Source: Liolophura sinensis
Lineage: Eukaryota > Mollusca > Polyplacophora > Chitonida > Chitonidae
Direction of reading: 5' to 3'
DNA length: 64,000 bases
Assembly (NCBI RefSeq): GCF_032854445.1
Contig: NC_088301.1
Location: forward strand, 34,585,187-34,649,186
Position numbers and translations under genes: made by a program. The notes beneath the pieces were generated by a model. That model was not told the DNA's origin, made no database searches, and saw only the letters and a list, made by a program, of their open reading frames with translations. How positions within the stretch are numbered: the stretch's first letter is position 1; every line of letters begins with the position of its first letter. Below are positions 60,675 through 64,000 of the stretch, one piece after another.

Positions 60675-63316
60675 CAAGTGAATTGGGGGTACAGGTTGAT
60701 ATTCTGCCCATTTTGCAAGTGTCCACTACAAAACCTGCCAGCGTCACAAGCTTTCAACGCTTTTAGCGCAGGAAATGGGGGGTGGCGGATGGGGGTGGAT
60801 GGTGATTGATAACACAAAGTGAACTCCATGTAAGAATAACTACCCACATAGTTAAAAACTGAATGAGTTGAAATGTCCAGCATAATTAAAGCATTAGGGT
60901 ACAAGTTAAAGATACTGTGGACATTTTGTCAATGAAGTAGACTGGTAGAACAACTGTTAGTTAGGAGCAGGGGAAGCATTACACAAAAATAGACTCAGTT
61001 TGGGACGTACCTATGGCCGTATACGTACGAATGAACGCCAATCATTCGCAAAACTTGGCGACCAGCATAAAGAGGTTAATACAAGTAATAAAAAGTAATA
61101 ACCTTTCTGCTATGGCGTTGAAATGGCACAGAAAGACAACAACGATGGTGTTTTGTCCGAGCGTACAAGATACGCCAGTGTCCTAAAACCGAAATTATGA
61201 CCAAAAGGATGATAAACCCCAAACAAGTAAGAGAACCATTTTAAACCTAGTCTTAATTGCAACAATTACGTTGATCTCTCGTTCAGTGACTATCTAAAAC
61301 TTTTGAAAATTTCAGACAAAATTTATCACCAATGCCGCCTGAAATAACAACCGTTAGAAGCAATATTTCAGACGTTTGCCTAATCGTAAATCTCTGTTAA
61401 CTCCGTGGAATTAGCCGTATCCCTTTCTAATACGTGACAAAGATGGATAGACATTTGTCAGACCACGCATCTGTAAGACTGGCTCTTTATGGGAACGTAC
61501 AACATTCAGGACATCTTAGCTTCTCCTCCAGAACACCATCACCAGAAATTTTTATACGTTTGATACTCCTGATCCACCAACAACGCTAAACTTCGGGAAA
61601 CCCAAATAAATAATTGCCGTATAATACATGTACCATAGTCATGCATATTTGTATAATACATGCGTGTCGTGGTATAGTGAAGATTCTCTTACCTCACTGA
61701 TGAAAGGTCCAATTGTTAACTTTACAAATCTCCCAGCCATAGTAACTGTGTAAATTGATATGTGATGATATATTTGAAATTTTTGTATTTTTACTCTACA
61801 TTTAGATCAAGAAATAAAGGCTGCTTTCACAACGTAATAATAGGAAAGAACGAAATCTAAAAAATCTAAAATCAGTTATACAGGAAATGACAGTTTATTG
61901 TCTGAAGCCCTAGAGAAATATTTTTTGGGGTATTTTTCGGAAAAAACAACACAAGGTTCTTTTGCCAATGGAGATCGGAAATTCAGGTGCCGATGGGTTA
62001 TGGCGAAACACAGGCTTTTAGTCGAATTAGCCAGCGAAGGCCTTTTTAATTATTTTAAGTGTTAATTCTGATTTCGGCCAAACTTTACATCCAATACATA
62101 CAGCTAGTCTTTATGTATGTAAGATTTGTACAGCTGCCAAATGTGCTTTATTGTTATACGCGTTTCCAAACCAAACACAAGAAAAGGTAAATCGAAACAC
62201 GAAACAGGCTTTATCTTCACTTATTATTCGCAGTTATTCCACGATCATCATAAGAGGAAAGAAGCACCGCATGTTTTGTTCAACTAACTATGGAACTCAG
62301 CTTGGCAGAAATGATGAGTCAAAAAAAATGGCGCCGCCCAGTTTCTGACGGACAACCTAAAATGCAGAACTAGGGCACGTCTGACCGACGGACTACCCCT
62401 GGTCACTAGTTTATGACCACTCTGTTTATCCACGCCCTTCTCTAAGCGACATTTATATCACTTAATCATGTGCGCTTTCGGGTTGAAGCCGTGAGATGCG
62501 AGGAGATAAAAACCGGGCTCTCTCTAATGGCAATAGAGATTGTACGATGTTACTCCCATCGCAGGTCAGTTTATCGGCATTTAAGAGCGCCTGTGTTTTT
62601 ATCCCGCTTTTATAAGGATATAAACTCAGAATGGGCTGGACTAAATTCTTCGTATGAAATTGCTCCATGGATTATAAAGCATTTGGCGAGTACAAATGCG
62701 GGGCTGCTTGATGTTCTTCTCTTGCCGTAAAAATGTGAACACTTAGGGGGATAAGATCATTTTTACCTCTCCCAAACTCTCCTCTTGAGCAACATTATGT
62801 AGTGGACTAATTGTAATATAGACATTTCGCTAGATCGCGGCCTCTTCTTAATACTACATGTCACAATGAGATTCCCTGCTTTGTGGTGGAAAGGAGTTCG
62901 TGCAGATGATTGAAATCCGTTAAAAAACGAGGCATGGAGGCATCTATTAACCGCGACTGTGGGCATAAACCCCGTTGAAAGATCTAATCAAACGGAAGCA
63001 CTTTAAATGCGAAGCACTTACTGACCGGAATAACAAATGCAGTGAATCTACAATCACTGTATCGTATTATCAGAGATACAGACTTGGTTTTAACCAATGT
63101 GTTTTCGTCATTTTCCAAATTCCAAAACATCTAATAATGCTATATCACGCCATCTTAGAAATACTCACGAGATCAGCATGGCGGAAGAATTAACGACTAT
63201 AAAAATGCACGACAGGTGGGTATATTCGTGAGAGGACTTGTGCAGCCTAATGTCCTATACTTCCTTACTTTATAATATACGTTATATTTGTTTGATGTTT
63301 TGTGTTGAACGGTGTC
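60675..63316. other. Unique DNA, no supported gene
   Basis: A TGAGTCA AP-1 site and ATGGCGCCGCCC lie near 62315-62339. The plus frame 62470-62730 (86 codons) spans a CGCAG/GTCAGT donor-like site but has no recognised domain. Confidence 0.45.
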
Positions 63317-63340
63317 TGTTAGGAGATTAGTCTCCTAACA
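63317..63340. repeat. Perfect 10-bp hairpin
   Basis: TGTTAGGAGA (63317-63326) and TCTCCTAACA (63331-63340) flank a TTAG loop. Confidence 0.8.
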
Positions 63341-63793
63341 ATGGAACGTCCATTACAAATGAAACTTGGTAGTATTGCCCGTTATGACGCCTACATGTCG
63401 GTTCTTCTATTACATAAACTTTTTTAAAAAATCTCAGAAAGGAAGCTTATTTTTAAAAGATGCTATATTACTCGGCTAGCGCTGTGTAACACCAGCGTTT
63501 ATATCACAAATATAACACATTATAGGCGAGTTTGCTTCGATATGCTAAAAAACAAGTCTCGATCCTTCCTAAACTGCATTGGAATTCCCAGCAAGATCCG
63601 TGCAGAAAGAGATGACTTTGTTCCCTGGTAGAAGGGAGACAACTACATTTGGTAGCATTGTCAGTATCATAATAGAGCGCACTTGTCGGATGTATTAATG
63701 CTCAGGCTTAAATACTCGAAACGTAAAAATATAAATATCATCCTTTTGTTCTTAGGTTTCAAAGCAGAACGTTTAACTGAGCAGTAGAAGTTT
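63341..63793. other. Unique AT-rich DNA, nothing identified
   Basis: No supported feature. Confidence 0.6.
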
Positions 63794-64000
63794 AACTGTT
63801 CCTTCATGCGCCTCCGTGGAGGAGTCGTCAGTGCGCTCCTTCAATGGGATGTGCAAAGAGGACGTAAGAGTGTTTCTTCACGCGACTGTGGAGGGGCTGT
63901 AAAGTGTTCATTCATGGGGCGGTGGAGAGCAGGGGTAAAAGTCTCCGTTCACGGGGCTTCATATGGGACGTAGGAGCGTTTCTTCACGGGGCTGTGGATG
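63794..64000. repeat. ~36-bp degenerate tandem repeat, truncated by window end
   Basis: About six units of 34-39 bp with the core TTCTTCACGGGGCTGTGGA and an AGTGTTT/AGCGTTT start. The array continues past the window edge. Confidence 0.85.

Overview
This looks like a gene-poor stretch of an animal nuclear genome, most likely from a mollusc. Three things point that way: AT-rich sequence with no dense bacterial-style gene order, many simple repeats, and several tRNA-derived SINEs. The SINE tails carry motifs ending in GGCGTAAAACACCAATCAAATAAATA or GACGTTAAATCCCATGCACTCACTC style that I remember as common in molluscan genomes. That assignment rests on memory of repeat style, not on a database search. 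There is one 200-base assembly gap (15134-15333).

No complete protein-coding gene can be supported. Nearly all open frames are short, lie over microsatellites or SINEs, or overlap equally long frames on the other strand. The best coding candidate is a minus-strand terminal exon at 26753-27005. It has eight cysteines, including two CX2C pairs, and is preceded by a good pyrimidine tract and AG acceptor. Weaker candidates are a signal-peptide-like exon with a CAG/GTCAGT donor at 33215-33351, short ATG-led frames at 22785, 33420 and 37649, and possible exons at 30549 and 50508. None is assigned a function.

Layout. 1-309 is a 44-bp tandem repeat cut by the window edge. 310-12.8 kb is mostly unique sequence with a CA/TA microsatellite (5.4 kb), one arm of a long-inverted-repeat element (7.2 kb) and a SINE (10.2-10.4 kb). 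12.88-13.27 kb is a 42-bp minisatellite, and 13.84-14.0 kb is a CpG-dense patch. 16-18.3 kb has SINE pieces and a complete ~600-bp long-inverted-repeat (foldback) element. 22-31 kb has SINE tails, a large TA/TG compound microsatellite, a pair of ~85-bp dispersed repeats and the cysteine-rich exon candidate. 33.2-33.6 kb is a promoter/first-exon-like patch. 35.3-36.5 kb is a decayed ~32-bp satellite. 43.0-43.5 kb has a SINE nested in a CATA repeat that itself grew from an older SINE tail. 48.85-49.06 kb has several perfect hairpins, and 51.8-52.4 kb has a small foldback MITE beside a full-length SINE with target-site duplication. 53.5-60.7 kb has more SINE fragments and a 95-bp tandem duplication. 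The window ends in a ~36-bp tandem repeat that runs off the edge.

Between the repeats lie several less AT-rich unique islands with clustered transcription-factor-like motifs (about 5.05-5.22, 25.4-25.6, 34.8-35.0, 38.6-38.95, 41.6-41.83 and 57.93-58.06 kb). They are candidate enhancers, which would fit an intergenic or long-intron position near a regulated gene, but this is inference only.
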